Positions 35,920 through 45,697 of a stretch of DNA of 64,000 nt are shown in pieces. The stretch's first letter is position 1. Each line of letters begins with the position of its first letter. The DNA comes from Bacteroidota bacterium (GTDB lineage Bacteria; Bacteroidota; Bacteroidia; Chitinophagales; Saprospiraceae), in assembly GCA_017857395.1 (NCBI GenBank), contig JAFMDF010000015.1, forward strand, positions 1 through 64,000. Direction: 5' to 3'. Under the pieces are notes generated by a model that saw nothing but the letters and a program-made list of their open reading frames with translations, did no database searches and was not told where the DNA came from. The translations under genes were made by a program, and so were the position numbers.

Positions 35920-37152
35920 ATGAATGCTTTTATCCTAAAATTGCCTCTCCTTTTTGTATTAATTTTTTCCACTTTTCAGTTATCTGCCCAAAATGCCCCC
36001 CCTAAAAAAGTACTATTTGTAGGCAATAGCTATACCTATTTTTGGAATTTACCCCAAACCGTACAAGCCATGGCAGCGGAAAAAAAGATAGCCATGACCA
36101 CTAGACAATCCACAAGTGGCGGCACGCATTGGGGGCACCATTGGCGAGGAGAACGAAATTTGAAAACCCAAAATATTATCCAATCAGGCAATTTTGATGC
36201 GGTTGTTTTACAGAATCATAGCATGAGTACGTTCAACCGTGTAGATTCTATGGCTCATTTTGGGGAATTATTGGGAGATTTAGCGAAGACCAAAGGCGCC
36301 AATTTATACTTGTATATGACTTGGGCGAGGGAATGGAATCCCCTTATGCAAAAGACCATTACCGAAGAATATACCAAATTAGCCAAAAAACTAAATGCCC
36401 AAATTATACCCGTTGGCCCTGCTTGGGAACTGGCTCGACAATTAAGGCCTAATTTTCCTTTATATGACGATGATGGTAGTCACCCGTCTGCTTTGGGGAC
36501 TTATTTATCTGCCTGTGTCTTTTATGGCGTTTTAACGGGGCAATCTCCTGTAGGTTTACCCAATAGATTAACTGCTTTTGATAAGGATAACGAGAAAATA
36601 TATTTGACGATTCAATCCAAAGAAAGTGCTACCTTTTGCCAAGAAATAGCCCGTGAAGTTTTAAAACAGACAGTCTATACCCAACCCATTAACTATTACA
36701 AAGCACCAAAGGATAGTTGGCGAACAGTCTATAAATCGGATAAAGAAGGAAAAAGAATAACAGGCAGCAAAAAAGATTTGATTCGTGCCATTAGACTAGG
36801 ATTGCCCATAAAAATAGGGTGGGGTGGTAAAGGTAAAAAACATTCTATTGAGCATGTTGCAGCACCTACTTGGTTGGCTATTTTAGATGAGCAAGAAGTT
36901 ACTGCACATCTTTCTCCGCAAGTATTATCTTCCACCGATTGGGAAGCCTTGACCGCTAATTATGCCAATCCTGCTAAATTGAAAGAAGAATGGAGAGTGG
37001 TCATTACGACTAAAGGTGCATTTGATGCCGTTTGGTATGATAGAAAACAGCATAAACGAATGAAGCGAGTGCCACAGCAACACCCTTTAACTTGGATGGT
37101 AAAAGGGCAAATTGATAAAACGGGGGCTGTTAAACCTTTGTTTGAGGAATAA
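35920..37152 (+). CDS. Secreted SGNH-type hydrolase (DUF4886-like)
   Basis: A 410-residue exported protein, started at the ATG at 35920 (MNAFILKLPLLFVLIFSTFQLSAQ is a good signal peptide; a TTG 24 bp upstream would add eight residues that spoil it). The N-terminal 200 residues show an SGNH/DUF4886 pattern: VLFVGNSYT with nucleophile Ser37, a Gly-rich block near STSGGTHWGHHW, VVLQNHSM, and the DDDGSHPSALGTYLSA block that supplies the catalytic Asp and His. The C-terminal ~200 residues have no recognisable domain. It lies downstream of the SusCD genes and may act on what they import, for example as a deacetylase; that is inference from position. Confidence 0.8.
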   Translation: MNAFILKLPLLFVLIFSTFQLSAQNAPPKKVLFVGNSYTYFWNLPQTVQAMAAEKKIAMTTRQSTSGGTHWGHHWRGERNLKTQNIIQSGNFDAVVLQNHSMSTFNRVDSMAHFGELLGDLAKTKGANLYLYMTWAREWNPLMQKTITEEYTKLAKKLNAQIIPVGPAWELARQLRPNFPLYDDDGSHPSALGTYLSACVFYGVLTGQSPVGLPNRLTAFDKDNEKIYLTIQSKESATFCQEIAREVLKQTVYTQPINYYKAPKDSWRTVYKSDKEGKRITGSKKDLIRAIRLGLPIKIGWGGKGKKHSIEHVAAPTWLAILDEQEVTAHLSPQVLSSTDWEALTANYANPAKLKEEWRVVITTKGAFDAVWYDRKQHKRMKRVPQQHPLTWMVKGQIDKTGAVKPLFEE

Positions 37153-37166
37153 AAATTACCTAGGAT

Positions 37167-39353
37167 TTAATCCAAAAATAACCATCGAAACCCAAAACGA
37201 GCTTGTAAATCAGGAATTGGATAGGTGTATGTATTATAATGAAAATCAGGTGTTGTGAAATGTAAAAGGTTTTCTCCAATAATAAAAAAGCGAAACTGTT
37301 GAATTCTAAAATTAAAGAATACATCCACAATTGGATAAAAAGGAACTTCCGTATCTTGTAAAAAGAACTGACTGGTCAAGGGTTGGAAATTATCTGGTCG
37401 GTAAGGGGTATTCAAGCGGACTGCTCCACCAAGATGAGATTTCATTACCTTGAATAATTTTAAATCCATGTATAGTCTATGAATCGAATAAATTTGAGGA
37501 ATCCGAATCACGTCTGCTGTCGCTTGCTGGAAATAGACGGTGTTTTGTAAATGAAACCGACCGACATCAATTTGATTATTGACACTTAATTGAAAAATAT
37601 TTAATCCATTGGATAATTGCTGTGGTTGAGCAAGGTTATCATTGTAAATATAATTGTCAATTAAGTGATAATTAACCGTTACATCCGTTTTTAATTTAGG
37701 AATGGTATAACTCGCTGATAAGCTATTTTCAAAAACCTTTTTAAAATTATTTTGCCAAGCATTTTGAGCAGTAACATAAAATTGTCGCTGTAATAAACTA
37801 GGCGTATATAACTGATTAGTTAAAGAAAATTCAATTTTACCTAGTTTTTTAGAATCCCACAGAAAATCACCTTTTAAATAATAATCGCCAATTTGTTTAA
37901 GTGTCCCAAAATGCCCGTAAGCTTTGATTTTCAATCGTTTAGAGGGTGTAAATTGAATTTTTCCAAAAACAAAAACATTATTAATCGTAGAATCTATTGG
38001 TTCTTGGTTGAGCTTGGTAAAAGTGTGATTGATACCTAATTCAATTAAATCTTTTTGAGTAGGATTATCGTTTTTTATTCTGCTAAAAACACTACTTTTT
38101 TCCGCTTTAGCTAATTTAAAAGTTCGGATACTAAAAGTGTTTTCTATTTGATTGGTTTCAATAAAATTTCTAACTCCTCTATCGTCTAATAGGAAATTAC
38201 CGTAATAACTTAAACTATTTTCATCCACATATTTATAGGTATTTCGTCGAAGGCTTAAATGGTGTTTTAAGGTAAATTTTCTACCTGTGGTAGGGATAAG
38301 CGGTGCAATAGGGCTTGGTGTAGCAGTAGGTGGAACAGGTCTTTTTCCTCTTTGTTGGGTCAGCGGTGGTCGCTGACTCTCTGGAGGAAGTATTTCACTA
38401 GGTTTTTTTGGTATTTTAGCATCAATTGAATCTTGAATTGGTTGAGTAACCAGCGCTCGTAAAGAATCTTCTTTGGTTGGTGTTAGTTCTTTTAATGGTG
38501 TTGTTTTTTGTAATAAATAAAACTGCGTATAATTAATATCTCTTTCAAAATATCTTGATTCCCCTGAGGTTGTATTCACTGGACGTCCAATAGCGACTAA
38601 ACCTTTCCGAAGTGTTACGGTGTCTGTTACGACCACTCCACCATTTTCTTTTTGTTCGACGGTATTGGTCGTAAAACTAAAATAACTTCGATATTTCTGA
38701 TTTTTAGATTGGTAACTATAAGTACCTGAAAAAGAATTGGTTCTGGCGGCTTGATGATTGTATTGTCCTGTATTGCGGATATTTCTATATCGAACCCCTA
38801 GAGCACCACTTTGACCAACAGGTTTGCTGAAATCAGCTTTAAAGGCTGTTTTTTCTTGACTGGTTTGTGAGAAATAAATATCAGAATAGGCTTTTTCTGA
38901 TTGATAATATCGAATATCAGTAGGTTTAGTGAGGTATAAATCATAATTATGAAAACCAGCATCAAAACCTTTATGAAAACGTTGTTGAAAAACAATCGGT
39001 CGATGGGCAGAACCTAAATTTCCTAAATGAACATACTCATATTTTGCTTGTCGAACGGGGTCATATAAATGAAAATTAAGCATACTACTATCTTGAAATA
39101 GTGTCTTTTCTTCGGCGTTATCTGCGTAATAATAATAAACTTCTTTATTCAATGTATCTCTAGACGGGTCTCTTTGACTTTGGCTTCGACCGCCTGAGCT
39201 TCCAGTATTTCCAAAACCACCACCACGGCTGCCTCCTTGATTTCTACTACCTGGAAATTGTGCCAAAAGGGTAGTTGTTAGCAATAGCATTGGTACAACC
39301 AATAGCCAATAGCTAACTATTTTAATCTTCCAATTATGAGTATTATCGACCAA
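37167..39353 (-). CDS. Putative outer-membrane porin
   Basis: A 728-residue protein of the Bacteroidota 'putative porin' family. After a signal-like hydrophobic segment (LLVVPMLLLTTTLLAQ) comes a Gly/Arg/Ser-rich linker (GGSRGGGFGNTGSSGGRS), then long alternating strands of a beta-barrel ending LQARFGFRWLFLD, with the C-terminal aromatic strand of an outer-membrane protein. A Pro-rich loop (residues ~318-350, PPESQRPPLTQQRGKRPVPP) interrupts the barrel. The start is a TTG at 39353 that overlaps the end of the upstream gene by 11 bp, consistent with translational coupling; no ATG gives a full signal peptide. Confidence 0.8.
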   Translation of the reverse strand: MVDNTHNWKIKIVSYWLLVVPMLLLTTTLLAQFPGSRNQGGSRGGGFGNTGSSGGRSQSQRDPSRDTLNKEVYYYYADNAEEKTLFQDSSMLNFHLYDPVRQAKYEYVHLGNLGSAHRPIVFQQRFHKGFDAGFHNYDLYLTKPTDIRYYQSEKAYSDIYFSQTSQEKTAFKADFSKPVGQSGALGVRYRNIRNTGQYNHQAARTNSFSGTYSYQSKNQKYRSYFSFTTNTVEQKENGGVVVTDTVTLRKGLVAIGRPVNTTSGESRYFERDINYTQFYLLQKTTPLKELTPTKEDSLRALVTQPIQDSIDAKIPKKPSEILPPESQRPPLTQQRGKRPVPPTATPSPIAPLIPTTGRKFTLKHHLSLRRNTYKYVDENSLSYYGNFLLDDRGVRNFIETNQIENTFSIRTFKLAKAEKSSVFSRIKNDNPTQKDLIELGINHTFTKLNQEPIDSTINNVFVFGKIQFTPSKRLKIKAYGHFGTLKQIGDYYLKGDFLWDSKKLGKIEFSLTNQLYTPSLLQRQFYVTAQNAWQNNFKKVFENSLSASYTIPKLKTDVTVNYHLIDNYIYNDNLAQPQQLSNGLNIFQLSVNNQIDVGRFHLQNTVYFQQATADVIRIPQIYSIHRLYMDLKLFKVMKSHLGGAVRLNTPYRPDNFQPLTSQFFLQDTEVPFYPIVDVFFNFRIQQFRFFIIGENLLHFTTPDFHYNTYTYPIPDLQARFGFRWLFLD

Positions 39354-40806
39354 CCATTATTTTTTTGGTTAACTGAAATTGTTCGCTGCGCAAAGATAGT
39401 AAGTATATGCCTTCGGGTAGCGAATTTGGTAATAAAATGGAAAAATCATTTGAACCAGCTACTAAATTTTGATAGTGCCAATCTTGCAATACTTGCCCAT
39501 TTATAGTCATTAACGAAACACCTAAGTTATCTAATGCCTCAGAAAGGTTAATGATAAGTGAAGCATGGTCAATAACTGGATTAGGACTTAATTTTATTTC
39601 ATTAAATGGGGTAAAATCATCAGTAGAGGTAAGGCTGCAAATTTGACTTTGTAAACAATTATTATTTCTTGATTGGTTACTACAATCATCATTCATTCCT
39701 TCAAAGACAAATAAACCACTTTGCATATCTGATACTAAAATATTTCCAGAAGGCAAAAAAGGATACACTCCCCAAGCACCTCGATATTGTGTGCCATCTG
39801 GGGGACTATAAGTATCAAAATAGCGAACTAATTCAGGTTCAGAAGGGGTAGAGATGTCGTAAATTCTGAGGCCATCATAATAATAAGAAACGTATAAATA
39901 ATTACAAGCGACAATTTGATTATGCGTAATGCTATTGGGATTAGCAACTTCCGCATTAAAGGTTTTGCTGACCTCTGGTTCGCATAAATCGCTAACATCC
40001 AATACTTTTAAATCAAATCCATGGTTTTCATCTCCTAAATAGTAAGTGCTACAATCTGTAGAAATCCAACCAGAATGATTATAGCCTCTACTTGGGTATT
40101 CTGTCACCGTACTCAATGTATGCGGATTAGCATCATCTGTAAAATTAACAATCGCCATTCCGTCATTCCCCAAATTCAAAAAGGCGATATTATTATCCAC
40201 ATATGCATCATGGACATGACTAGGCGTAAGCCCACCAAAATTATTATAATCCCCTAAGACGATTGGATTGGTTGGGTCGCTAATATCAAAAGTACGCAAA
40301 GGCGCATAACCAATGTCATCTCCTCTTGCAGCTAAAGCATATAATTTAGCGGCAGTGGTATCAATGAAAATATTATGAGCTGTTCTGAAAATATCCTTTT
40401 GATCATAGACTACTTCTATACGTTCTGGTAGACTTCGCATATCAATAATTTGCAAAGTACTATTATTGCCTTCTCCTGCGGCGGCATATAAATAACCACG
40501 ATAATCGTGATAGTCTCTATGGACAATTTGTCCACCTTGCACTTTTCCTGCGACAAAAAAAGCTTGGAAGGGCATACTGGGATTCGTCACATCAATAAAA
40601 TGCGTACCGGCCGTTGTGCCAATAACAGCATATTCATGATTATTGACGGCATAGCCCCAAATTTCATTATAGACATTCGTATGGTTGGCCGAACCAATAA
40701 TCGTTGTATCTGACCATTGGCCTAATAAATTAGCTTCGATTGCTTGCCCAAAATTTTGTATGACAATGAGTAGAAAAAAAGATGGAATTAAGAAAAATTG
40801 CTTCAT
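39343..40806 (-). CDS. Choice-of-anchor B family protein with T9SS type A sorting domain
   Basis: A 487-residue secreted protein with a signal peptide (residues 1-20, NFGQ). Its body repeats a LVIVP/beta-propeller-like unit (IDVTNPSMPF, IIDMRSLPERIEV, FDISDPTNPIVLGDYNNFGG, IYDISTPSEPELVRYFD) typical of choice-of-anchor B proteins, and it contains HNIFID and HDAYVDNN motifs. The last ~75 residues (SPNPVIDHASLIIN, TINGQVLQDW, LPEGIYLLSL, KKIMVGR) form a T9SS type A sorting domain, so the product should be exported by the gld/T9SS genes in this window. The stop overlaps the porin start by 11 bp. Confidence 0.88.
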   Translation of the reverse strand: MKQFFLIPSFFLLIVIQNFGQAIEANLLGQWSDTTIIGSANHTNVYNEIWGYAVNNHEYAVIGTTAGTHFIDVTNPSMPFQAFFVAGKVQGGQIVHRDYHDYRGYLYAAAGEGNNSTLQIIDMRSLPERIEVVYDQKDIFRTAHNIFIDTTAAKLYALAARGDDIGYAPLRTFDISDPTNPIVLGDYNNFGGLTPSHVHDAYVDNNIAFLNLGNDGMAIVNFTDDANPHTLSTVTEYPSRGYNHSGWISTDCSTYYLGDENHGFDLKVLDVSDLCEPEVSKTFNAEVANPNSITHNQIVACNYLYVSYYYDGLRIYDISTPSEPELVRYFDTYSPPDGTQYRGAWGVYPFLPSGNILVSDMQSGLFVFEGMNDDCSNQSRNNNCLQSQICSLTSTDDFTPFNEIKLSPNPVIDHASLIINLSEALDNLGVSLMTINGQVLQDWHYQNLVAGSNDFSILLPNSLPEGIYLLSLRSEQFQLTKKIMVGR

Positions 40807-40838
40807 CAGACAAAAATAATTGTCTGTGCTACCTGATG
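40807..40838. promoter_or_regulatory. Small inverted repeat at a divergent promoter region
   Basis: cagacaa (40807-40813) pairs with ttgtctg (40820-40826). An outer catcag/ctgatg pair extends it and overlaps the start codon of the choice-of-anchor B gene. It may be an operator or a translation-control hairpin in the 114-bp divergent gap. Confidence 0.35.
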
Positions 40839-40920
40839 CAACTTTAATCTTCTATAGTGTCGTTTAAATTTTATTTTAATAGGTTAAAAATGATAAATTT
40901 GATTGTTTAAAACTTTAATT

Positions 40921-42405
40921 ATGACTAACCTAAGAAACTTTTCCATCTTTTTCTTATTCTTCGTTTGCCAAAATCTAATTGCCCAAACTACTATGTCTGG
41001 TGATATAGTAAATCATTTGGGACAAATTATTGACGATATGCCTGGGGATACAGGTGATGATTATGCTGCACCAACGAATCCGCAGTTAGCAAATTGGGAA
41101 ACCTGTTTAGTAAATCTTTTACAAAAAAAATATGCGGAGTGTGAGGTGATTGCCAATCAACTAAATTACGATTTGATTCGATTTACCGATAATGGGAATA
41201 ATCAAGTGTATTATATTTTACAAAGCCAACCTTTGGGCAGTAATTATTGGGGAACGTATGTTTTTAATCCTACTGCCTGCCAATCTAACCTTATTATACA
41301 AGCACCACATCCAAGAAATGACAGCAATACAGGTGACCAGGGAATCTTTATTTTAAAAGAAATTGGGGCATTGTTTTTTATGGTGGCTGGGACACATCGT
41401 TGCAATAGTGATATTTTTTCTGCTTGTTCAGGAACGACTAGCACTTGTGATAATGGGGCAGAAAAATTTAGGGAATCAGATATGGCGCATACCGATGAAT
41501 CCATATTTCATAAAACCACAGCTATATTATTAGATACGTTAATTCAGCCATTTTTTATTCAATTACATGGTTTTAGCAAAGGAACAGATGATCCTTCTCT
41601 AATTTTAAGCAATAGCACGACTATTGCTCCACCGATTGATTATTTAAGTAAATTAGGGAATGCTTTAGTAGCGATTGACCCGACCTTGACTTTTGAAGTA
41701 GCACACCTAAATCCATCTATTAAACTCAAAGGCACAACTAATACCCAAGGGCGTTTAATCAACGGGAGTAGTAATGCTTGTTTTATTGCTTCTCCTACAA
41801 ATACAGGAAGATTTTTACACATTGAACAGGAACGACCTAAATTACGTGCGGATGCAATAGGTTGGCAGAAAATGGCGGATGCCTTAAAAGTAACCTTCCG
41901 CAATTTAAATTTAGGGACGAATAGTTTAATACTGAATGATTATAGCGCACTAGACACCCTTTCAGCAGCATCCGTAATTGAATCTGGTATGACTTCTATT
42001 TTTAAGGCAGGGAAATTAGTACAAATATTGAGTGGATTTCATTCGAAGTTTGGAAGTACATTTGTGGCTAAAATAGATGGTTGTTTACCATTGTCTCCTT
42101 TAAATCGAAGGATTCCTTTAATGGTTCAAACTAGACCGAATGTTAGTTCTTTGAAAGTTGCGCCAAATCCTTTTATCCGTTCTGTAATAATTGACTTAGC
42201 CGTAGGGGAATCACAAAGTATTTCGCTAAAGTTATATAGTGCAACAGGTATGCTCCTTAATAATATTGTGGTGAATAAACACTTAGATAAAGGTAATTAT
42301 AAATATAATTTAGTTGGTCAGGACTTTGTTGAGACAGGTGTTTATTTTCTGGAAATGGAAACTTCCACAACTACTATTACCCAAAAATTGATACGAATTG
42401 ATTAA
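40921..42405 (+). CDS. Secreted T9SS cargo, possible zinc amidohydrolase-like enzyme
   Basis: A 494-residue protein from the ATG at 40921 (signal peptide to LIAQ; an upstream TTG at 40903 is less likely). The middle (residues ~85-315) is not a family I recognise with certainty, but it has a suggestive series of residues: APHPRNDSNTGD (His130, Asp134), DMAHTDESIFH (His190, His197), QLHGF (His216) and FLHIEQERPKLR (His300, Glu302). This order is reminiscent of N-formylglutamate amidohydrolase/carboxypeptidase-like zinc enzymes. The last ~80 residues (LKVAPNPFIRSVIIDL to TQKLIRID) are a T9SS type A sorting domain. It is divergent from the choice-of-anchor B gene. Confidence 0.7.
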   Translation: MTNLRNFSIFFLFFVCQNLIAQTTMSGDIVNHLGQIIDDMPGDTGDDYAAPTNPQLANWETCLVNLLQKKYAECEVIANQLNYDLIRFTDNGNNQVYYILQSQPLGSNYWGTYVFNPTACQSNLIIQAPHPRNDSNTGDQGIFILKEIGALFFMVAGTHRCNSDIFSACSGTTSTCDNGAEKFRESDMAHTDESIFHKTTAILLDTLIQPFFIQLHGFSKGTDDPSLILSNSTTIAPPIDYLSKLGNALVAIDPTLTFEVAHLNPSIKLKGTTNTQGRLINGSSNACFIASPTNTGRFLHIEQERPKLRADAIGWQKMADALKVTFRNLNLGTNSLILNDYSALDTLSAASVIESGMTSIFKAGKLVQILSGFHSKFGSTFVAKIDGCLPLSPLNRRIPLMVQTRPNVSSLKVAPNPFIRSVIIDLAVGESQSISLKLYSATGMLLNNIVVNKHLDKGNYKYNLVGQDFVETGVYFLEMETSTTTITQKLIRID

Positions 42406-42413
42406 CTTATTAG

Positions 42414-42488
42414 GCAAATGGTAAGTTGTTGGAGAAGTTTAGTTATACCAAATACCAGAGATTTGACCTAGCTAAACATTCCATTTGC
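42414..42488. terminator. Terminator-like stem between convergent genes
   Basis: Outer stem gcaaatgg (42414-42421) with ccatttgc (42481-42488), and inner gtttag (42437-42442) with ctaaac (42472-42477). There is no T tract, so it would be a weak bidirectional terminator. Confidence 0.35.
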
Positions 42489-42500
42489 TCGCAATTAGGG

Positions 42501-43214
42501 TTAATTGTTATTCCTTAATCCTCTCGCAGTATCACCTAAATCAACACCAGCTAAATTAGCATTGTCAAATATAGCGCCTTCAATTTGTATGCCTTCCAAT
42601 TTAGCTTCAATCATATAAGCCGACTTTAAATTGGCTTTTGTTAGATTAGAACCGTCTAAATTAGCTTCTCTTAAATTTGCGATATTTAAATTAGCTGCTC
42701 TCAAATTTACATTTTTGAAATGGGCTTTACATAAATTAGCCTTGACTAAGGAAGCATTAGAAAGGTTAACATTTTTGAAAATAGATTGGTTTAATAGAAT
42801 ATTATCTAAAGAAGCATTGCTTAAATCTGCATCTTCTAAAAAGGAGTGTTCAAAAGTAGCAATTTTAAAAATTTTCTGGTAAGTAGCAGCATTCAGTTGT
42901 CTACTAACCAAAGAGCTAAGTAATAAACCTCTTTCTGGACTCACCTTTTTTACTAGCCCCAATGATACATCTTCTACTTTAGTAGGTTGTAGTCTATTGC
43001 ATAATGATCCTATTTTTAAAATTAGAGAATCAGATAATAGCCTACTAGAATTTTCAACGGATTCTAGATGTTGAACTTCTTGGTCAATACTAGATAAAAT
43101 AGCAGCATGTTCTTTGGCAAAATCTACTTGTTGTTGTTGATCGCTTACTAAATAGAAACCCAGAATAGCAACAGAAACAATAATTGGAATAATAAATTTC
43201 ATTGGCTTTTTCAT
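42501..43214 (-). CDS. Membrane-anchored pentapeptide-repeat protein
   Basis: A 237-residue protein with an N-terminal transmembrane or signal segment (FIIPIIVSVAILGFYLV), a ~90-residue helical region, then about 18 pentapeptide repeats of the A(D/N)LxN type (residues ~128-225, such as LSNASLVKANLCKAHFKNVNL). These fold into a right-handed quadrilateral beta-helix. No enzyme motif accompanies it. Such proteins are usually binding or scaffold proteins; DNA-gyrase mimicry is known only for cytoplasmic members. It has no operon partner: the neighbouring T9SS gene converges with it, and the next gene upstream is more than 700 bp away. Confidence 0.85.
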   Translation of the reverse strand: MKKPMKFIIPIIVSVAILGFYLVSDQQQQVDFAKEHAAILSSIDQEVQHLESVENSSRLLSDSLILKIGSLCNRLQPTKVEDVSLGLVKKVSPERGLLLSSLVSRQLNAATYQKIFKIATFEHSFLEDADLSNASLDNILLNQSIFKNVNLSNASLVKANLCKAHFKNVNLRAANLNIANLREANLDGSNLTKANLKSAYMIEAKLEGIQIEGAIFDNANLAGVDLGDTARGLRNNN

Positions 43215-43918
43215 TTGTAATTTGTTTTGGAGTTCAGTAATTTAATGATTTTCTCAAGTGCTAAATCTAATTGAAGCAATCGGACATAATTATTTGGATA
43301 ATAAATTCCTCATAAATATTTGATTGTCAGGATTTAATACGATCTAACTTCTTGCTTATTAGGTTCATTAATAAATAATGTTAATTAATATTTTCGATTT
43401 AAAATCTGATTAATAGTTGAAATAATCAGTATTAGATTTCTTTTGTTCTAAAAATATGTAATCTAGAAGAATGTGACTTCTATTATTTAATTTTTAAGTA
43501 GATTGTGTTGCGGAGCAAATAGGCTTTTAATAACAGAGAAGCATATAATGTAATACATTAAATTTATGCTTGTGTTAAAACATTGAGATTGAGAGAAGCT
43601 TACATTGGGAACTGATTTACACAAAGTTAGGCTAATTGTTTCAATAAATCAATAAATCATAGCTTGAAAAGGAATTTGTGAAAGTATAATTAATTATAAT
43701 ATATAATATTGATTGTATTTTAGTCATATTTTATGCACGCTATCCTTCTTTTTGTAATGAATATTTATTTTGTTTCACATAGTCCTTTATTCAAAGACCT
43801 GCTGATTTTCCTACTTGTATTTTTAACTTTCAGACAAATGATTATCTTTGCCGCATTACAAAATTAACAAACATAGACTCGGTGCATTAAAAAACCGAGT
43901 TAATGTAAAACTGATAAA
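43215..43918. other. 704-bp gap upstream of ettA
   Basis: The longest gap in the window, very AT-rich. It has no coding region of useful length, no strong hairpin and no microrepeat array. A -7-like box lies at 43843. It may contain an unannotated small RNA or long 5' leaders, but nothing in the sequence proves this. Confidence 0.4.
43843..43850 (+). promoter_or_regulatory. TATCTTTG, candidate -7 box of ettA
   Basis: An exact TAnnTTTG match 68 bp upstream of the ettA ATG. TTG at 43815-43817 is 25 bp upstream, longer than the usual spacing. Confidence 0.4.
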
Positions 43919-45592
43919 ATGTCCAACGAAAAAGTTATCTTTTCCATGGAACGGGTCACAAAAACATACCCACCAAAAAAACAAGTTTTAAAGAATATTT
44001 GGCTATCTTTTTTTTACGGTGCAAAAATTGGTGTGCTGGGATTAAATGGTTCTGGTAAGTCTTCTTTATTAAAAATTATTGCAGGCATCGATACCAATTT
44101 TGAAGGTCATGTGGTCTTTGATAAAGCTTATAAAATTGGTTATTTAGAACAAGAACCAACTTTAGACGAAAGTAAAACAGTTCGAGAAGTAGTCGAAGAA
44201 GGCGTACAAGAAGTAGTCGATACTTTAAAAGCTTACGAAGAGTTGAATGCCAAGTTCGCTGAACCGATGAGTGACGATGAAATGAATGCATTGATTGAAA
44301 AACAGGGCGAGTTAACCGATAAATTAGACCATTTAAATGCCTGGGAATTAGACAATCGGTTGAATACGGCAATGGATGCTTTGCGTTGTCCACCTGATGA
44401 TAAATCAGTAGCCGTATTATCTGGAGGAGAACGTCGCCGAGTGGCTTTATGTCGCTTATTATTAAGTAATCCAGATATTTTATTATTAGATGAACCTACG
44501 AATCACTTGGATGCGGAAAGTGTACATTGGTTAGAGCAATATTTACAAAATTTTCCTGGAACAGTCATTGCGGTGACGCACGACCGTTATTTCTTAGATA
44601 ATGTAGCAGGTTGGATTTTAGAGTTAGATAGGGGAGAAGGGATTCCTTGGAAAGGTAATTATTCTTCTTGGTTGGAGCAAAAAGCCAACCGCTTAGCAAA
44701 GGAAGAAAAAACAGAAAGCAAACGTAGAAAAACCTTACAACGAGAATTGGAATGGGTTAAAATGGCACCAAAAGGTCGTCGAGCAAAAGGGAAAGCAAGA
44801 TTAAGTGCTTATGATAAATTAGCCAATGAAGATGTGAAAGACAAAGAGAAGAAGTTGGAATTATTTATTCCGCCTGGAGAACGTTTGGGAGATGTTGTGG
44901 TAGAAGTAGAAGGCATTAGTAAAGCTTATGGGGATAAGTTGCTTTATGAAGATTTAACCTTTTCTATACCAAGGAATGGAATTGTTGGGGTAATAGGAGC
45001 GAATGGTGTAGGTAAGAGTACTTTATTCAAGATTATCATGGGCTTGGAACAGCCAGATAAAGGAAAAGTAACGATTGGCCCAACTGTGGACATTTCTTAT
45101 GTAGACCAAAGTCACAAGGATTTATTACCCGAAAAAACAATTTATGAAGTAATTTCTGGAGGTAATGACATCATTAAAGTAGGTAATTCAGAAGTCAATG
45201 CTAGAGCGTATTTAAGTAAATTTAATTTCGGGGGCAGTGACCAACAGAAAAAATTAGGCGTTTTATCAGGTGGAGAACGAAATCGTGTCCATTTGGCAAT
45301 GACCTTAAAAAATGGTGGTAATTTAATTTTATTAGATGAACCGACGAATGATATTGATATCAATACCTTACGAGCATTAGAGGAAGCCATTGAAAATTTT
45401 GCAGGTTGTGCCGTTATTATTTCTCACGACCGTTGGTTTATTGACCGTTTAGCGACGCATATTTTAGCTTTTGAAAATAATAGTGAAGTCGTCTTTTTTG
45501 AAGGAAATTATTCTGATTATGAGAAAAATAGAAAAGAACGATTGGGCGATATCGCACCTAAGCGACCTCGATTTAAGAATGTGATAAATTAG
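43919..45592 (+). CDS. ettA: Energy-dependent translational throttle protein EttA (ABC-F)
   Basis: A cytoplasmic ABC-F ATPase that binds the ribosomal E site and gates entry to elongation according to ATP/ADP level. The 557-residue protein has two ATPase domains without membrane segments: Walker [10 protein letters not shown] (41-49) and GANGVGKST (second domain), signatures [11 protein letters not shown] and [11 protein letters not shown], and Walker [14 protein letters not shown] and [12 protein letters not shown]. The EttA-type arm insertion ([29 protein letters not shown]) and the linker with [17 protein letters not shown] are present. Length and order match EttA very well. It converges with the M24 peptidase gene. 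Confidence 0.95.
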   Translation: MSNEKVIFSMERVTKTYPPKKQVLKNIWLSFFYGAKIGVLGLNGSGKSSLLKIIAGIDTNFEGHVVFDKAYKIGYLEQEPTLDESKTVREVVEEGVQEVVDTLKAYEELNAKFAEPMSDDEMNALIEKQGELTDKLDHLNAWELDNRLNTAMDALRCPPDDKSVAVLSGGERRRVALCRLLLSNPDILLLDEPTNHLDAESVHWLEQYLQNFPGTVIAVTHDRYFLDNVAGWILELDRGEGIPWKGNYSSWLEQKANRLAKEEKTESKRRKTLQRELEWVKMAPKGRRAKGKARLSAYDKLANEDVKDKEKKLELFIPPGERLGDVVVEVEGISKAYGDKLLYEDLTFSIPRNGIVGVIGANGVGKSTLFKIIMGLEQPDKGKVTIGPTVDISYVDQSHKDLLPEKTIYEVISGGNDIIKVGNSEVNARAYLSKFNFGGSDQQKKLGVLSGGERNRVHLAMTLKNGGNLILLDEPTNDIDINTLRALEEAIENFAGCAVIISHDRWFIDRLATHILAFENNSEVVFFEGNYSDYEKNRKERLGDIAPKRPRFKNVIN

Positions 45593-45600
45593 CAGTAAAA

Positions 45601-45693
45601 CAGTTTGCAGTAGGCAGTATTACAGTAGGCAGAATTAGTAGGACCAACTACCAAACTGTAATACTGCCTACTGCCTACTGTAATACTGCCTAC
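45601..45693. repeat. Palindrome of GTAGGCAGTATTACA units between convergent genes
   Basis: A perfect 23-bp inverted repeat: the left arm 45610-45632 starts gtaggcagtattacagtagg and the right arm 45671-45693 is its exact complement. The units cagtaggcag and cagtattacag recur, so alternative pairings exist (19 bp between 45608-45626 and 45656-45674). It fills the gap between ettA and the M24 gene. Confidence 0.9.
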
Positions 45694-45697
45694 CGTA

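Noticed and set aside
39343-39353. 11-bp overlap of the porin and choice-of-anchor B genes as a frameshift fusion
   Set aside because: The upstream protein ends with a complete T9SS sorting domain and the downstream one begins with its own signal-like segment, so two separate genes with coupled translation are more likely.
45601-45693. Palindrome as terminal inverted repeats of an insertion sequence
   Set aside because: The arms are only tens of bases apart, no transposase lies between them and no flanking target duplication is seen.
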